From Bilabrum cf. latius (Eukaryota; Bigyra: Bicosoecida; Bigyra; Bicosoecida), in NCBI GenBank assembly GCA_965178125.1, contig OZ237742.1, forward strand, positions 248,001-312,000: a stretch of 64,000 bases of DNA. The letters run 5' to 3'. Positions 1 to 12,221 of this stretch are shown in pieces; within the stretch, counting starts at the first letter, position 1; every line of letters starts with the position of its first letter. The position numbers and the translations under genes were made by a program. A model generated the notes under the pieces. It did no database searches and was not told the DNA's origin. It saw only the letters and a program-made list of their open reading frames with translations.

Positions 1-2
1 CA

Positions 3-1667
3 CCGACAGCAGGAGGCGCACCAGGCCTGGATAATCAGCGTGGCACCATCGCCGGCTCGCAGGGCCCTCCCTGCCGAGTCGTGCTGGTGCATACCACTCG
101 CTCTTTGCTGGGCATCGCCAAGTCGATCGGCAAGTTCTCCGCTCCTGCGTGGTTTGGGGAGCCCCCGACACCTGACGAGTGGGCTCGTAGGCTCAGAGAG
201 CACAGGCAGAGCAAGCGAAAGGCACAGAAAGGAAAATCAAGGGAACAGGGGTCTGAAGTTGCGCGGCAATTCGGGCCAGGTGCAGAGTGCACCAGTGATG
301 AATCGGTAATCAGAGGCTTGGCCACGCAGTCCGTTGGCATCGGCGACTTTCTATTGTCGCTGGAGATGTGCCGGGCGAGCAGCTCCGTCCGGGTGCTAGC
401 CCGGAGGGGACCGAGACACGCCAAATGGGCGGCGCTCGGGCTGGCCGCGGCTTGCCTCGACCGCGAGTTGGGTGAGGTGCCGGGTCATGTACGCGAGGCA
501 GTCCACCAGTGGAGTGCCGCAGAATTCAGCCATGTTGAAGCCCTCGGAAGGTGGAAGCAGGGCAAAATTTTGGCTGCGAGTAGTAGGCTAGACGGGGCAG
601 GGGCAAAGCCACGGGCAGGGACAGCTGGGGGGACAGAGCAGGGCCAGGAGTCATCTGTCATGGGCAGGTCTGACGACGGCACAGTCTCGGTTGGTGGTCC
701 TGGCTGCATGCTGCGCGCTTGGATTGCGGTCAGCGAGTTCTGCGCTTTGGTAGGCGGTGGCGGCACTGTCGCAGACACTGGCTCAATGATCGAGCGGGTG
801 CGTCAAGAGGATGACGATGTTGGCTCAATCATGAGAGGTGTAGTGGAGTCGCGCGGTTTGACCAGTGGTGTTGCGAGCGCAAGTGACCGTCTGCAGGCCG
901 CCATGCCACTGATGGCTGCGATTGAGAGGGCGGTGTCTATGGTTACTGCACGGCTGCACGCCCTGATGCTCCAGCAGGAAGGCAGGCTGCTCGTCTATGC
1001 ACTGAGGCCGCCTTCGACTGGACCGCAGCACGCCCAGCCCCTGTCGCCATCACTGCTGCCGGTCTGCGAGCTGCTCGGAGGACATACCGGTGGCGGCCAG
1101 TTCCGCCTCGCGCCGATCAGGCCGATCAAGCCCTGGGAGGACACTGATAGCCCAAGCTCCAGCTCCAGCTCCAGCTCATCATCGTCTGCTGCGACCGGGG
1201 ACGGGGACATTTCTGATTCCGGATTGCTCACACCCGTGCTGCTTGAGGTCGACCACAGTACATTTGTGGCAGACCCTGCGCGGCTGTATGGGGTCGTGCG
1301 GCTCCTCTAGCAGCAATTGCAGCAGCAGCAGCAGCAGCAGCGCGGGGGTGTCCTATTGGGCTCGACCGTGCTGGACGCGCCTCTGCCCCCTCTCCCTCCC
1401 GAGGTGCGGCGGGCCTGCGAGGGCGTGCTGGCCTTCGGGAAAAGGCGCGGGATGACTAGGAGTCGGGCTGTCGGACCACTGTGCGATGCCGAGGGGTGTC
1501 ATCCCGCAGAGGGATCGGCTACTCGACCTCGACCTCGGTGCAGTCGTCCATCCCTGGTGTGGGCGGGCATCGTCTCTCGGCTGCCCGCCGTGATGGTGCT
1601 CGTGATGTGGGGCACCGTTTCTGGGTGCCATCATTGGAGCACTGGCAGGCAGGGTGGCGTCGGGTGA
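3..1667 (+). CDS. hypothetical protein, 5' partial
   Basis: The reading frame is open from the left edge of the window to a TGA at 1665-1667, about 554 residues, if the in-frame TAG at 1308-1310 is read as Gln. That TAG lies immediately before a CAG-rich poly-Gln run, so reading it as Gln simply lengthens the run. The visible part holds basic segments near residue 70, a helical stretch around residues 120-160, and a poly-Ser run at roughly 1155-1185. I recognise no domain and propose no function. The true start lies upstream of the window. The last 80 residues are of lower coding quality, so an unrecognised intron near the 3' end is possible. Confidence 0.55.
1311..1340 (+). repeat. CAG trinucleotide run (poly-Gln)
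   Basis: A CAG-dominated run directly follows the in-frame TAG at 1308 inside the 5'-partial gene and encodes a short poly-Gln tract. Confidence 0.8.
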
Positions 1668-1844
1668 TGGCAGATCTCTCGGTGGCTGGTACGACCGCAT
1701 CATCGTCGTTGTGTTGCATTGCCACACACATGCATGTCGACCACCACGCACTCATCACAGCTTTTTGCGGAACCGCGCGGCGGCCCAGGATTCCGGAAGG
1801 ATCGGCCCGTCAGCTGGCCGTCACCTATCTATCAAGGAGCAAAC

Positions 1845-3100
1845 ATGGCTGCAAGTGGAGTTTCAGCTAAGGAGCTGTTCGAAACCGACCCTATTACACT
1901 CACGCGATGGCTACTTAGCGAGCAAGCTCGCCATAAGGGAGCTACGGGTGACTTCACACTCCTCATGCAGTCAATTCAGCTGGCAAGCAAGGTGAGACCA
2001 CAGCACATGTGTGGCGTCGCATTGCACCCGAATTAGCATACAGTATGGATCGTGTGCCTATAGTGGTGCGCTTGTGCGGGGGCGGCCGGATGGATGTGCC
2101 CCGCGTACAATCGAAGGTGCGACAACTCCCATCGACCAATCCTTCACCGTACGTGCCGCAGGTTGTCTCGACCGCAGTGCGCAAGGCAGGGATCGCTGGT
2201 TTGTTTGGCCTCGAGGGTGCCGTGAACGTTCAAGGAGAGGATCAGAAAAAGCTCGACATCATTGCGAACGAGAACTTCATCAACACGCTCAGATCGAGCA
2301 CGAAGGTGTGCCTCATGGTGTCAGAGGAGAACGACGATCCTGTTACTGTGGCCACGGACAAGTCTGGCAAGTACGTGTGCGTGTTCGACCCTCTGGACGG
2401 ATCGAGCAACATCGACTGCGGCGTGTCTGTCGGAAGCATCTTCGGCGTGTACGAGCGCAAGTCAGCGGTGGGGGAGTGCGCAACTGCGGCTGATGCCCTG
2501 CAGCCGGGCAGCGAGCTGCTCGCAGCTGGCTACACCATGTACGGTAGCTCCACGCAGCTCGTGCTGGCCATGAAGGGCGGCAAGGTCCAGATCTTCACGC
2601 TGGACCCGGCCATCGGCGAGTTCATCCACACGGGAACCGATGTTATGATCCCGGAGAAGCCCAAGCGCATCTACTCTGTCAACGAGGGCAATGAGTCGCT
2701 CTTCCCCGACGCGGTGCGCCGCTTCATCAGGCAGTGCAAGGCAGCGAGCCCCAAGCCCTACAGCCTCCGGTACGTGGGCAGCATGGTCTCGGACGTGCAC
2801 CGCACCCTCCTCTATGGAGGCATCTTCATGTACCCATCCACCAAGTCGGCGCCTGCGGGCAAGCTCAGGCTGCTGTACGAGTGCAACCCCATGTCGATGC
2901 TCATGGAGGCCGCGGGGGGGCGCGCCATCACGGCCCCCGGGCAGCGCATCCTCGACCTGGAGCCCGCCAAGATCCACGAGCGGGCGCCCATCTTCCTGGG
3001 CTGCAAGCGGGACGTGGACATCATCGAGGCGCTGTTGGCCGAGGACGAGGGCAAAGCAGGGGAGGGGGCGGGCGCTGCCACCGGCGGGGCTTCGTCGTGA
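1845..3100 (+). CDS. FBP1: fructose-1,6-bisphosphatase, class I
   Basis: Hydrolyses fructose-1,6-bisphosphate in gluconeogenesis (or the Calvin cycle in plastids). There are two exons, 1845-1991 and 2162-3100. The intron 1992-2161 starts GTGAG, ends CCGCAG and is in phase 0; splicing joins QLASK to VVSTAVRKAGI, the normal family sequence. The 361-residue product has the substrate/metal motif DPLDGSSNIDCGVSVGSIF (around residues 120-140) and the C-terminal KLRLLYECNP active-site motif. The size is slightly above the usual ~335 because of a Gly/Ala-rich tail. No in-frame TAG is present and it ends in TGA. No plastid transit peptide or redox-regulatory Cys insert is evident, so a cytosolic enzyme is likely. 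Confidence 0.95.
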
Positions 3101-3512
3101 GGTGAGTGCCAAGCGTGCGCGCGGCTAGAAATTTTGGCATGCATGCATGGATGGATGCATGGCGACCCGGCATGCTCTCTTTAGAGGGTCGAGTAGCTGG
3201 CTGGGGCGCGCCGGAATGCAGTGAATGATCTCGCCCCCACTTTGGGGGCTCGAGAACTGCGCGGCTCCTCCCCCCGCTCGGGGATTCTGGCAGGGCTAGG
3301 CGGATGGATGGATGGGTGCAACGAGAGCGAATACGGACATTAACTGCAGTTGCTTCCGTTTTGATAATGCCCGATTCAATTCAATCCTTGATGACGTGGA
3401 CAATGCCTCCAACACCTTGCTGCGCATGCCCCACGCCCCCCCTTCCTCGGCGCCAGTGGGTTCCTCCAAGCTTCGCATGAGCTGAAAGCGGACCGGTGCG
3501 CGCAAGTGAGAA
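3101..3512. other. intergenic, convergent 3' ends, with short GCAT/GGAT repeats
   Basis: This 412-bp gap lies between the 3' ends of the FBPase and carrier genes. It contains a GCAT/GGAT tetranucleotide patch at about 3137-3162 and a second GGAT run at 3302-3318. I see no supported gene. Confidence 0.6.
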
Positions 3513-4514
3513 TCACATGGCCTTGACACCGAGGGCCACGCGGAATCCTTCAAACGCCATCATGGAGATGGTTGTGTGCGGGGCGATGCGCATCCAATTG
3601 GGGAAGAACCCCCTGTACAGGGCCATGGGCCCCTCCGCCCTGGTGATGCGCGCAGCTGCGTCCAGCAGGCCTCGGTACAGAGCGGGGGCCTCTTTCCCAG
3701 CTGCCTTGGCCTTGGCTACCTCAGCCTTCTAGTTCATGACACGGCTCTTAATAGTGTCCACAGGGGCGGTCACCACCGCCGTCACAAAGCCCGCGATGCC
3801 GCTAGCGGCGCAGTGGCACTGCCAGCCGTCCTGCATCCACCCGGCGTTGAGCAGGGCGTGCTTGGCGTGGTCGTACCCGGGCACCTAGCACGCCGTCAGC
3901 AATGCGGCCCGCTGCACGTTCGGTCCAACTCCCTGCCAAAGGGCAGATATGCCCCCTTCCTCCCTCACGATCCGCGAGGCGGTCGAAACGAAGCCGTCGT
4001 ACGACACCCCTCCTTGCGCCCGAATTTTTAGTAAATCGGTCGGGGTAGCGAGGGCGCTTCCAATGACCCCGCTCGCTGCACCAGCTGCTAGTTTGATATG
4101 CAATGGCGTGTGACGGCGATCCGTCTCGCCCAAGAGCCGCTTGAATGGCTCATACAGACCCAATCGGATTGAAGAGTCTGCAATTTTAGCAGATGGCAGG
4201 GTATGGTGGCAATGGGATCAATAGCACGATGGCTGATCAAACAGATCTTTCATTACGACAACATACTTACACGACATCTCCCTGGCCATGGCGGGGCCCA
4301 AGCCACTCCAGAGGCCCCGCACTCCTTCAGATTTTCCGATATGGACGAGGCCGGTCAACATGTTCGTATACGGTCGCTTGGCTGGGTCCAAGGCCCTATC
4401 AAGCTGCAACCTAACTTTAACTACATCAAGTGGATTGGTGCAGGATGCACCAATGGCGTTCGAAAGACCGGCTAAACCCAACCTTTCCCACAGCTAAAGC
4501 TCTCGCTGCGGCAT
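3513..4514 (-). CDS. mitochondrial carrier (SLC25 family, UCP/dicarboxylate-carrier subgroup)
   Basis: Inner-mitochondrial-membrane exchanger, 302 residues, the normal family length. Exons are 4514-4271 and 4177-3513. The intron (GTAAGT...TTGCAG) is placed by the join REMS-Y-SSIRLGLYEP, a conserved carrier junction. All three tripartite repeats show the signature PxDxxK/R: NPLDVVKVRLQ, TPTDLLKIRAQ and APVDTIKSRVMN. There are three in-frame TAGs (4494, 3885, 3729). The one at 3885 lies in RAALLTAC-TAG-VPGYDHAK, where relatives commonly have Gln. The substrate cannot be fixed from sequence; the subgroup includes uncoupling proteins and the dicarboxylate and oxoglutarate carriers. It ends in TGA. 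Confidence 0.9.
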
Positions 4515-4737
4515 TATGATGAAGCAAGGCAAATACCTCCGACCGGGAGATACCAGGGACAGGCAGTTCGCTACCGAATTTCCCTTGCGAAACGCGCAAG
4601 GACTCGTATGCAGGCCTCTGGTTGTGTAGCATCCTATAGTCAGTCTGCGATCCCGGTTCGCTCGTCAGTCGCTCTCGGGTTGGCGTTGCCCGTGGCTCGA
4701 CCCGTCAGGAATCAGTGCACACATCCACACGCACCGA

Positions 4738-5916
4738 TCAAGTCCACGCCCACGGCCTCGTTGGGTCCTTTCGCCCAGCAGCGTGGTGCTGCAGCACTGC
4801 CAGCAGCTCCACCGCGGCCTCCTTGGGGCGGTACTCGTCGTCGAAGATGCACGGGTAGTTGTCCGACCCGAGATCCGTGTACCGGTCCGTGAACCCCCAC
4901 GTCACAAACGCGTTGCAACCCGGTCCCTTCCCGGGCTGGCTCGATTTCGCCGCAAGGCAGGCGCTCAGCATATCTCCGTACACCTTGGCCTGGGCCTCCC
5001 GGGCCTCCTTGCCGGCTGGCCCGGGGACGCACTCGGGGCACGAGAGGTCCATCTCCGTGATCTGGGTTGCCAGTCCGAGGTCTCGGATGGCGCGCATGTT
5101 GGCGAGCACTTGCTCCGGGGCGGGGAGCATCCCGAACTTGACGTGCATCTGCAGGCCTACCCCGTCGATGGGCACCCCCCTGGACAGCATGCCCTTGACG
5201 TAATCGAGCTACTTCTAGGCCTTGGTCGAGTTGAGCGCCTCCGCGTTGAAATCATTCACGAACAGTGCCAGCGAATCGGACTGTCTCGCGGCCGCTGCCG
5301 TCCGGAACGCAGTGTCCATGAAAGAAGGCAGCTTCGGGTACCACGTGCCGTTCTTCAGGTCTCCACCGTACGGAAAGCAGCCCCCAGGACCTCGCCCGCC
5401 ATCTTTCGTGCAAAACGGCTCATTGACGACGTCTGTGACGATGGGAAACGCCCCAGCACGGGCCACCATCTGCTCGACGTGGCTTCGAAGCAAGACATCG
5501 AGCACGGTGGCATTCTGCGGCCCGAGCCACTCTGGATTGTGCACACCCCAGCACAAATTGTGAAGCCGAAAACTTCCTCTCATGGCAGCGTTCACCCAGT
5601 GCTAGCTATCCAGACATTCCGTCACGTTCAGGGGTGCCGGAGGGGCCTGAGCCTGCGTGCTCTTCCACTTGCAACCGTTTCCCAGCGTTGTGATTGAGAA
5701 CTGCTGCTTCAGCAGATCTCCATATCCTGGATCGGAAGCATTGAATAAGTACTTGAAATTGTGGGATCCTCCGATCAACACACCAGCTCTCGCAGCCGCC
5801 GATCGCAGCGTCTCGTTTAGATCCACCCCGGACGCTGTGCTCAGCAACTCTGCACGGCTTGCACCAGCTGCCAAGAAATACAATGCAAAAAGTCTATGCA
5901 CCGAGTGGTTGGGCAT
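4738..5916 (-). CDS. GH10 endo-xylanase-like glycoside hydrolase, secreted
   Basis: Predicted beta-1,4-xylanase fold, 392 residues with a hydrophobic signal peptide after MPNHSVHR (cleavage near residue 20-25). GH10 landmarks are HNLCWGVHNPEWL, the acid/base region DVVNEPF (Glu near residue 167) and the nucleophile region QITEMDLSC (Glu near residue 285), then VTWGFTDRYTD. There are three in-frame TAGs, at 5602, 5215 and 5209. The last two flank a lysine just before LDYVKGMLSRGVPIDGVGLQ, a conserved GH10 helix, so the frame clearly continues through them. It ends in TGA. It is divergently paired with the GH3 gene across 178 bp. I chose the ATG at 5916 because it gives a clean signal peptide; another in-frame ATG lies upstream. 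Confidence 0.88.
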
Positions 5917-6094
5917 GTTGCTTGGTCGCGAATGAAAAAAAGAAAGGTGCCGGAACGATAACTCGGATCGCCGGATCAACGACGTCATTTTGCTGCCCTA
6001 CTAGCGCGTCTCCAGTTGTGTCATTGACTTTCACCACCGTGAATCGCATCTTGTGCCTAGATTCTTACCTTTCGGATCGGAATTATCATTCATC
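5917..6094. promoter_or_regulatory. shared intergenic region of the divergent GH10/GH3 pair
   Basis: The 178 bp between the two start codons must hold the 5' regulatory regions of both hydrolase genes, suggesting co-expression. I identify no specific element; the assignment rests on gene orientation only. Confidence 0.45.
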
Positions 6095-8518
6095 ATGCGG
6101 GCAGTTGCTGCTGTGCTAGCGTGTGCGTCGGTAACATCTCAGATTGCCTGGGGGATCAGTCCTCAAAAGATCTTGCAGGGAATGTCGTTGGAAGACAAGA
6201 TCGGGCAGATGACGCAACTCGACATATCATACTTCAAGAGCTCGCAGCCTCTCTCGAAGGACAGCCCGCTGGGGCTGGACGCCAAGAAACTCGAGGACAC
6301 GTTCAATTAGTATCGGATAGGGTCCGTCATCAACACCCTGTACACTGGCGTCGATTTGTGCTCTAACGAGTTGGGCAACGCCACGAACGGGTGGACTGTG
6401 GAGCAGTGGCGCGCCATCGTTTCGCAAGTCCAGGCGGCGTCTAAGAAGTCGCAGAGTGGGACGTTTGTCCCCGTCCTCTACGGGCTGGACAGTGTCCACG
6501 GGGCTAACTACGTGCCGGGGAGTGCCATCTTCCCTCACAACACCGGGGTGGCGGCAACGTTTAACACCTAGTGCGCCGCTGCCGCTGGGCGCCGCGCCGC
6601 GGAAGACACGCGAGCCGCGGGCATCCCGTGGATGTTCAGCCCAGTCCTCGGCGTGGGCATCGACCCTCTCTGGAGCAGGCTGTACGAGACCTTCGGGGAG
6701 GACCCCCTGGTGGCCGCCTCGATGGGCGGGGCCTTTGTAGCGAGCGCGCAGCTCGGGGGCGTCAACGCCAGCGACTCGGTGGCCGCCACTGCCAAGCACC
6801 TGATGGGGTACAGCGCCCCCCGGTCGGGCAAGGACCGCACGGACGCGTGGATCCCGGAGCCCTACCTGCGGCAGTACTTTGTTCCCTCCTTCCAGGCCGC
6901 GTTCAACGCAGGCGCGCAGACGATCATGTGCAACTCGGGCTCCATCAACGGCATGCCCGTGCACGCCTCAAGGCCGATCCTCACGGAACTGGTCAGGAAG
7001 CAGATGGGCTTCGGGGACGGGCTGGCGGTCACGGACTGGCAGGACATCGAGAAGCTGCACTTTTACCACCACCTGGCCGCCACCAACGCTGAGGCGGTGC
7101 AGCTGGCCCTGGACGCGGGCATCGACATGTCCATGGTCCCGCTGGACCTGTCCTTCTTCACCACGCTGAGGGACCTGGTGCACAACGGGACCGTCCCCGA
7201 GTCGAGGCTGGACACGAGCGTGCTGCGCATCTTGCAGGCCAAGGCAGACATGGGCCTCTTTGAGAACCCAGTGGCGGCCCCTGCGGCACGGGACCACGTG
7301 CCCGGGAGCCCACAGGCCGAGTTCGAGGCGCTAGAGACGGCCCGCCAGAGCCTCACGCTCATCAAGAACGACCCCATCCCGGGGAACAGCTCCGGGCATG
7401 GGACGGTCCACGGGGCTGGCGATGAGGACGAGGCAGCCCTCGCGCAGCAGCCCGCTGCCCTCCCGCTCGATTGGCTGCCGGCGGGCGGCAAGGTGCTCGT
7501 GACGGGCCCAGCCGCAGCCTCGAGATCGGTCATGTGCGGCGGGTGGACGTTCCACTGGCTGGGCGCCTGTTCCAGCGACGTGGAGTTCAACGGGCGGGGG
7601 CACCTCGTGCACGAGGCGCTGCAGAGCTAGCTGCCGCACGCCGATGTCAGCTTCGTGCAGGGCGCGGGGTTCGACAAGCCCCTCAAGGGCGGGCTGGAGC
7701 AGGCCGCCGCGGCTGCCAAGGACAGTGACGTGGTCGTACTAGTGGTGGGCGAGCCGCCCGAGAGCGAGTCCGAAGGTGACGCAAACACCCTGCTGCTGTC
7801 CTAGCCTCAGATGGAGCTGTACGACGCCGTGGCTGCGGCCGGCAAGCCCATCGTCGTGGTGCTCCTCGAGCCGAGGCCCAGGGTGCTGGGCCGCGTGGCT
7901 GACGGAGCCTCTGCCATCCTCATGGCGTACCTGCCCTGTTACCACGGCGGGCAGGCCATCGCGGAGGCAATGGCTGGCGTGTTCTCGCCCTCTGGCCGGC
8001 TGCCGATCGAGTATCCCGCGACCACGGGCGACCTGGATGTGTACTACCGCAAGCCCACGTCGGACTACTCGTAGGGCACCTCGCAGCCCACGCACAGCCC
8101 GCTCGCTGGCTTCGGCCACGGGCTGACCTACGGCAACATCACGGTGGACTCACTCTCCCTGAGCTCTGCCGAGGTGGCGCCCACTGGTGTGGTGGACCTG
8201 TCTGTGCAGCTCACCAACAGGGGTGCCAGGGCGGCCAACTACACGATCCTAGTCTTCGGGACGCAGCTGTACCGATCACGGATCACGCCCGAGGTGGAAA
8301 TGCTGCGCAAGTTCCAGCAGACGGGCGAGATCAAGCCCGGCAAGTCGTTCGTGGCGCACGTCCAGGTCGAGGCCCAGTCCTTCGCCTACTGGGATTTCAA
8401 CGCGACCATGCGGGTGGACGCGGGCGAGATGGTCCTTCGCGTGGAAGACAAGGCCATCAGCATGCACATTACCGAGGGGGCCGTCGTCAAGCAGGGCACT
8501 CCCATCGGCATGGGCTGA
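6095..8518 (+). CDS. GH3 beta-glucosidase/beta-xylosidase-like hydrolase, secreted
   Basis: Predicted exo-acting glycoside hydrolase, 807 residues, with a signal peptide (MRAVAAVLACASVTSQIAWG). The N-terminal barrel shows LEDKIGQMTQLD, YGLDSVHGANYV, WSRLYETFGEDP and KHLMGYS, with the nucleophile Asp in LAVTDWQDI near residue 314. The C-terminal alpha/beta sandwich shows VLVVGE, PIVVVLLEPRPRVLG, GQAIAEAMAGVFSPSGRLP and GFGHGLTYG, then a fibronectin-like tail. Five in-frame TAGs occur at 6308, 6569, 7628, 7802 and 8072. The one at 7802 aligns with the Gln or other polar residue of the LPxGQ segment in relatives. It ends in TGA. Together with the GH10 it could degrade xylan or beta-glucan to sugars. 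Confidence 0.92.
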
Positions 8519-8763
8519 GGCGGCCAGGTGTGCCTTCGGGATGCCCACATTCATAGCGCGGTGTCTCGGATTAACGCTATGCAGGGTTGTTCTGCGTGGC
8601 TTGCACATATTTTCCCCAAAGTAGACTTCTGGATTCAGGGTTATCCGGATTCCGGATCCGTGCACAGTCCGGATCGACTTCTCGTCGGTGGCAGCAGACC
8701 GTGCGTAACGACCAAAAGCAAAGCACTCAAGTAGACATCAAGCCTCAGCACCCCCCGACGAGG

Positions 8764-11700
8764 TCACCTGCGCCCGCGTCCCCTGCCCCGTCCCCGACCC
8801 CGCTTGCCCCCGCCACGTCCCGGTGGTGCGCCCGATCCCGCCCCCCGAGCCTCCAGCATCGCCGTGGCCTCCTCGGCCTCCTGCATCCCTGCCTGCGACT
8901 CCAGCACCCGCACCGCAAGCTGGATCCTCGCCCGCAGTCGCTGCCGCATGGCCTCGGCCTCGGCGCTGCTGCCCGGGTGCATGACGTCCACGAACTTTCC
9001 GAACTTGCCTTGCAGGAACAGGATCAGCCCGTCCCTTGTTGACCCACGGTCCGCCCCGCTGCCAATCCTCTTCCACAGTGCCTTCTGCTCCGCCTCTGGG
9101 GTGTCCTCCAAGATGGTGCCGATGCACGTGCGTAGGAACAGGAGCGTGGTCTTTGTGGGCCGCAAGAAGTTGAACACCTTGAGGAAGGACAGGCCCAGCA
9201 CGAACCGCTGCACCAGGGCGGCGCTGAGCCGAGCCAGGTTGTAGATGCGCCTGGGCGGGGCCTCCCCGAACAGCTTGAACTGGTCCCACAGCGACAGCTA
9301 GAACGTGAAACGGAAGGATTGGTTGTCCTCGCAGAGCCTGGCTCCCACGGCCGCGTAGTAAGGATTGTACTGCTTCTCCTGCCCGCAGCAATCCAGCAGA
9401 ACTCGCACCACCTCCCGCTCCTGGGCCCCTCGCAGACCCAGGCTCCCCACCCTCTCGATTGCGTCCTGCACGCCCTGGCTGCCCATGACAGCCACGAAAA
9501 TCCTCCTTCTCAGGTCCGTGTTCATCCTCATCCTAGACGCTGCCTCCAGCAGAGCGGCATCCCCACCGGACCGACTCGATGCATCGGCAGCGGCCAGCGT
9601 GCTGCCCAGCTTGCTGCCGCTTGGCTTGTCGCTGCCGGGCCGACTCGATGCGGCCTCGCCTGCCGGCCGCTTTGCGTCCTGCTGGCCGTCAATGCCCGGC
9701 CGTCCCGCCCACGACGCGCCCGTAATCCACCATCTCCCACGCGACCGGATGTGCACGATATCCTCCCAGCGGATCCGGATCTGGCGGTCACCGACGCTGC
9801 CGTCGTCCGCCTGCGTACTTCGCCTGAGCTTGAAGATCCACTTGCGCAGCCTCGATCCCCTCTCCTCCGAGTCTGCCTGGTCTTGCTTCTGCTTGGCGCG
9901 ACGGAGCCCCCCCAGCAGCTCCAGCACCACCTGCACCCTGGCTCGCTCCCCACCCGAGGCGCGAGCAGCAGCACTTGCACCCGCGGCCTTGCCCTTGCCG
10001 ACCACGTAACCAAGTTCGGTGGCCCTTCGCTTCACCAGCTGCAGCAATTTTCGGACGCCCTCGTTATCGTCGGATCTCAGCTGAGAGCCCACCAGTTTGA
10101 GCAGCAGCAGCACTATCCTCACGTCTGCACCCCGGAGCCGGCACGCCAGCAGCCGCAGCACGTCCACGACAAACGCGGCCTGCACCATGCCCATCAGGAA
10201 CATGTATCCCAGCAGCATGGACAGGTTCTGCTGCTCGTTTGTAGTGAGGCCATCGCTGCCGTCCTCATCGTCGTCACTTCCTTCTTCTTCCTGGCTGGCA
10301 CCGCGTCCTCTGGCAGCCTTGCTAGCAGCCTCGCCGGCACCATCGCTCGCGAAACCAGACGCCGCCTGAGCCTCTGCCTCCTCCTCCGTGTCTGGCAGGT
10401 CCAGTGCCCGCCTCAGCTTTACAACCACCGCCTCCAGGAGCGCAGACCCGGCCCCCGCGCCAGCGTACACGTGCTGCGTGGCAAGCACCGCGGCATACAC
10501 GACGATGAGCTGCTCCCCGACCTTGGTGCCTGCACACAGCTGCTCGGTGACGCAGGCAGCCGTAGCGGTAGTCACCTCAGCGCTGGCATAGGGCCCCCTC
10601 AGCCCGTGCAGCTCCTTGGAAATCGGGTCCACGTTGGTCTCTGCAAGCCGGTTGATCAGTCCTTTGATTCGGCGCTTCATGGTGGCCATGCGAGCGTCGT
10701 CCTCGCTGCTCCGCGGGAGTCCACTCGAGGCAGGAGAAGATCTAGCGGCAGCTGATCCAGAGGTACTGGAAGCTGCAGCAGCTGCTGCCGCCGCTCTTCG
10801 GAGGTGTGGAGGCACGTACGCCCCAGGCGTCTAGCGAGGCGCAGCGCCTGGCTGCTCCGAACCTGCAGCCTGTCCACGGCTGGTGCCGGAATCTTCCTCG
10901 CTGTCGCTATCAGTGTCCCCGCTCGCCCCTCCGCCATACATGGCAGCTGCCATTGCGCGGCGCCGGGCAGCTGCCTTGCGGAACCTGTTCGCCTCGTCAT
11001 CATCATCGTCCTGGTCCTCGTCGTCATCACCATCGTCATCACCACTGCCGCTGCCACTGCCTGAAGAGGCGTCCGAGTCTGACCCCGCCTTTGCTCTCGC
11101 TCTATCCCCCACTGAGGTGCCTGTCTACTTCTCCCGCGCGCGGATCAGAGCCGCCAGCTTCGACCGGCTACCTTGCTGCCCGGCTGTCCCCTCCTCTTCC
11201 TCCCCCTCCCCCTCCTCCTCAACTTCCTCCTAGTCACTGCTCGAGTCTGATGAGTCACCGGTGCTGCTACTTGAGCTTGGATCTGAGCTCGAGTCGGATT
11301 CCCCTGCGCTTTCACTCCCACTGTCGCTGTCACTGTCACTCCCACTATCGCTGCTGTCGCTGTCGCTGTCGCTGCCGCTGTCCGTATCGCTATCGCTGTC
11401 GTTCCTCCGAGACGCGGACTTGCCCTCCTCCTCTCGGAGATGGCCAGACCCAATCCGATCCAGGTCCATCATGAGGTCCGCCAGCCCGGCCCCGTAGCCG
11501 TCCTTGCGCAGCTCCAGCTCCATCTGCTTCCATGCCTTGGTTCTCTTGCGCTTCGGGCCGGCTGCAGCGTCGCCGTCGGCCTCCTCGGGCGCTTCATCAA
11601 ACTCTCTAGCGGCTTCTTTGGTCTTGTTCCCCGAAACTCCAAGCAGTTTCTCCAGGCGCTCAATCTCAGCGTCCTCGGGGTCGCTGTCGTCTCCCTCTAG

Positions 11701-12099
11701 GAATGCAGCTCGATCATTTTGCGATGCGGCGCTGAAGCTGCTGGAACCGATTAGGTTCTGCTTTTTAAGAGACTTGTAAAAATCTGCATTCTTGCCCGAA
11801 GACAAGATGCTCTTCTTTGGCTTGCGTTGCTGCGCAAATCGAACTCGAGGCTGCTCCTGTGCTCTTTGGACCTGGGGCTGCGCATCCCGACTTTCGCGCG
11901 CCGTGCGGCGCTTTTTGGATGGTTGCTATCGTGGAATCGGTGCTCTCTTCTGCTTTTTGGCTTTCCGCTGCTGCTTGCGTAGTTCTCGCCTGCTCAACTT
12001 GCTGTTCCCAGCTGCCGAAGACATGCCTGGATGCATGGCACCCCAGTCGTCCCCATCCGCACCGCTCGCCTCAAGTTCTGCCCTAGATCTTTTAGGCAT
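8764..12099 (-). CDS. NOM1: NOM1/Sgd1-type nucleolar MIF4G + MA3 protein
   Basis: Nucleolar 40S-biogenesis factor of the NOM1/Sgd1 family, 1,111 residues. The N-terminal third is basic then acidic and Ser/Asp-rich. A MIF4G domain runs from about residue 475 (RRIKGLINRLAETNVDPI) to about 740. It is followed by the family-specific GDRQIRIRWEDIVHIRSRGRWWITGASWAG segment in parts (WEDIVHIRSRGRWW), an MA3 domain around residues 865-950, and an RG-rich tail. TAG codons lie at 11926, 11230, 11125, 10831 and 9298. The last falls in RFTF-TAG-LSLWDQFK, where NOM1/Sgd1 relatives typically have Gln (FQF/FQL). The start is the ATG at 12099, before a bipartite-like basic stretch. It ends in TGA and lies 122 bp downstream of the lipase gene on the same strand. 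Confidence 0.9.
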
Positions 12100-12221
12100 T
12101 CTAGATTTAGTGTACAAACGACTGCCCTTTCTCTGTCATGCAATCACAAAAAATGCAGGAAACAGTGACGAGTGCACCATCCGCCAACAGCAACTGCACC
12201 AACGGCTCCAGCAACGCTTCG

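Noticed and set aside
9319-10755. Long plus-strand open frame opposite the NOM1-like gene
   Set aside because: Pro/His/Arg-rich translation typical of the antisense strand of GC-rich coding DNA. The minus strand carries clear MIF4G and MA3 domains.
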